Below are positions 62,913-64,000 of a DNA stretch of 64,000 nucleotides, in pieces; position 1 is the stretch's first letter; each line of letters opens with the position of its first letter. Source of the stretch: Limnomonas spitsbergensis (Eukaryota > Chlorophyta > Chlorophyceae > Chlamydomonadales); assembly GCA_037349105.1 (NCBI GenBank), contig JAYJMM010000040.1, positions 1,030,001-1,094,000 on the forward strand, in the 5' to 3' direction. The position numbers and the translations under genes were made by a program. The notes under the pieces were generated by a model. It was not told the origin of the DNA. It searched no databases and was given only the letters and a program-made list of their open reading frames with translations.

Positions 62913-64000
62913 GCTGCCCCCTTCTAAATCACACTGCTGCCCCCTTCTAAATCACACTGCTGCCTCCATCTAAATCACACTGCTGCCCCCTTCTAAATCA
63001 CACTGCTGCCTCCATCTAAATCACGCTGCTGCCCCCTTCTAAATCACACTGCTGCCCCCATCTAAATCACACTGCTGCCCCCTTCTAAATCACACTGCTG
63101 CCCCCTTCTAAATCACACTGCTGCCCCCTTCTAAATCACACTGCTGCCCCCATCTAAATCACACTGCTTCCCCCATCTAAATCACACTGCTGCCCCCTTC
63201 TAAATCACACTGCTGCCCCCATCTAAATCACACTGCTGCCTCCATCTAAATCACGCTGCTGCCCCCTTCTAAATCACACTGCTGCCCCCATCTAAATCAC
63301 ACTGCTGCCCCCTTCTAAATCACACTGCTGCCCCCTTCTAAATCACACTGCTGCCCCCATCTAAATCACACTGCTGCCCCCATCTAAATCACACTGCTGC
63401 CCCCTTCTAAATCACACTGCTGCCTCCTTCTAAATCACACTGCTACCCCCTTCTAAATCACACTGCTGCCTCCATCTAAATCACACTGCTGCCTCCATCT
63501 AAATCACACTGCTGCCTCCATCTAAATCACACTGCTGCCTCCATCTAAATCACACTGCTGCCTCCATCTAAATCACACTGCTGCCCCCTTCTAAATCACA
63601 CTGCTGCCTCCTTCTAAATCACACTGCTGCCCCCTTCTAAATCACACTGCTGCCCCCTTCTAAATCACACTGCTGCCCCCTTCTAAATCACACTGCTGCC
63701 TCCATCTAAATCACACTGCTGTCTCCATCTAAATCACACTGCTGCCTCCATCTAAATCACACTGCTGCCCCCTTCTAAATCACACTGCTGCCTCCTTCTA
63801 AATCACGCTGCTGCCCCCTTCTAAATCACACTGCTGCCCCCTTCTAAATCACACTGCTGCCCCCTTCTAAATCACACTGCTGCCCCCTTCTACATCACAC
63901 TGCTGCCCCCTTCTAAATCACACTGCTGCCCCCATCTAAATCACACTGCTGCCCCCTTCTAAATCACACTGCTGCCCCCATCTAAATCACACTGCTGCCC
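62913..64000 (+). repeat. Right-end segment rich in 10A and 7T+10A units
   Basis: Beyond the last higher-order match the units carry 10A much more often than elsewhere. Five 7T+10A units stand in a row at 63,465-63,579, and another group occurs at about 63,695-63,763, including a 5T+7T+10A unit (GCTGTCTCC). Scattered 21G, a 4A unit (CTACCCCC near 63,440) and a TACATC substitution near 63,892 are private to this stretch. I found no long-range partner for it in the window. The last 7 bases are a partial unit from 63,994. Confidence 0.85.

Larger units (their letters stand above)
1..64000 (+). repeat. 23-bp satellite array filling the window (about 2,780 units)
   Basis: Every line of the window reads as the same 23-bp unit in the same orientation. 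Unit positions 1-13 are GCTGCCCCCTTCT and positions 14-23 are AAATCACACT; the first fully canonical copy is at 47-69. The + strand of the unit is very skewed: ten C, two G, six T and five A. The consensus has no CpG. Recurrent substitutions are 7T (commonest), 4T, 10A, 3C, 21G and 19G, with 2T, 5T, 6A, 12T, 14G, 18G, 20T, 21T, 22T and 23A rarer. The array is cut at both window edges, since a unit starts at base 1 and a 7-base partial unit ends at 64,000, so its true length is unknown. Satellites of this kind expand by unequal crossover or replication slippage. I do not recognise the family by name. Confidence 0.99.
1..64000. other. No protein-coding capacity and no unique sequence in the window
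   Basis: The + strand unit contains TAA at unit positions 13-15. The minus strand unit contains both TGA and TAG. Because 23 is not a multiple of 3, each stop rotates through all three frames every three units (69 bp), so no frame on either strand stays open for more than about 22 codons in regular units. The 14G variant turns TAA into TGA, which is still a stop. The canonical unit has no ATG on either strand; one appears only in variants, for example on the minus strand of 10A units, where it runs into TGA after five codons. I also saw no tRNA- or rRNA-like segment, promoter or terminator, and no inserted transposon. Confidence 0.96.

Noticed and set aside
1..64000. CRISPR array
   Set aside because: The units are directly contiguous with no unique spacers, and thousands of copies of a 23-bp unit do not fit a repeat-spacer layout.
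1..64000. Repetitive coding region (for example a mucin- or silk-like protein)
   Set aside because: The unit length is not a multiple of 3, and TAA on the plus strand and TGA/TAG on the minus strand close every frame within about 69 bp.
1..64000. Telomere or telomere-like repeat (minus strand TTTAG followed by a G tract)
   Set aside because: TTTAG and GGGGG are separated by AA and embedded in an 18-base spacer; no TTAGGG or TTTAGGG tandem occurs.
1..64000. CENP-B box in the satellite unit
   Set aside because: The unit has no CpG-containing motif resembling the CENP-B box, and 23 bp is not a nucleosome-scale unit. A centromeric location cannot be excluded but is not shown.
1..64000. CTG trinucleotide expansion
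   Set aside because: Each unit has only two adjacent CTG (CACTGCTGCC). The repeating unit is 23 bp, not 3 bp.
1..64000. Phased A-tract DNA bending
   Set aside because: There is only one AAA per 23 bp, about 2.2 helical turns, so the tracts are not in helical phase.

Overview
The whole 64,000-base window is one tandem array of a 23-bp satellite (minisatellite) unit, about 2,780 head-to-tail copies in one orientation. It is open at both ends: a unit starts at base 1 and a partial unit ends at base 64,000. I see no unique sequence, gene, RNA gene, transposon, CRISPR array or origin. On the + strand the unit has a pyrimidine-rich 13-bp half (GCTGCCCCCTTCT, unit positions 1-13) and a 10-bp half (AAATCACACT, positions 14-23). 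Below, '7T' means T at unit position 7. A 64-kb CpG-free satellite with multi-kilobase higher-order repeats fits a eukaryotic heterochromatic or subtelomeric block from a long-read assembly. Nothing here identifies the species, and a vertebrate is only a guess.

Layout. (1) 1-11,086: exactly 482 units with no length change, carrying 7T, 4T, 10A, 3C, 21G and 19G variants. These form nested higher-order repeats with offsets of 230, 667, 1,012, 2,208, 3,381, 4,393 and 5,221 bp, all multiples of 23. (2) 11,087-27,257: the same repeat families, but broken by many 22- and 24-bp units. Nearly all these indels sit at positions that are substitution-polymorphic in the clean zones. They keep both alleles side by side or lose both, which looks like a consensus artefact. 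(3) About 27,258-44,500: mostly clean, with sparse indels of the same kind, a 230-bp ten-unit repeat near 39 kb, and long runs of identical units at 40-42 kb. (4) About 44,500-64,000: a more diverse variant palette, organised in multi-kilobase repeats (3,335, 3,448, 2,574 and 3,423 bp) marked by a CCACCATCT-bearing unit and a genuine inherited 22-bp unit.

The sequence records unequal exchange or amplification at several nested scales. Coding is ruled out by in-frame stops every three units. The only functional hint is that the minus strand of each canonical unit carries a partial match to the CTCF core motif. That is a hypothesis.
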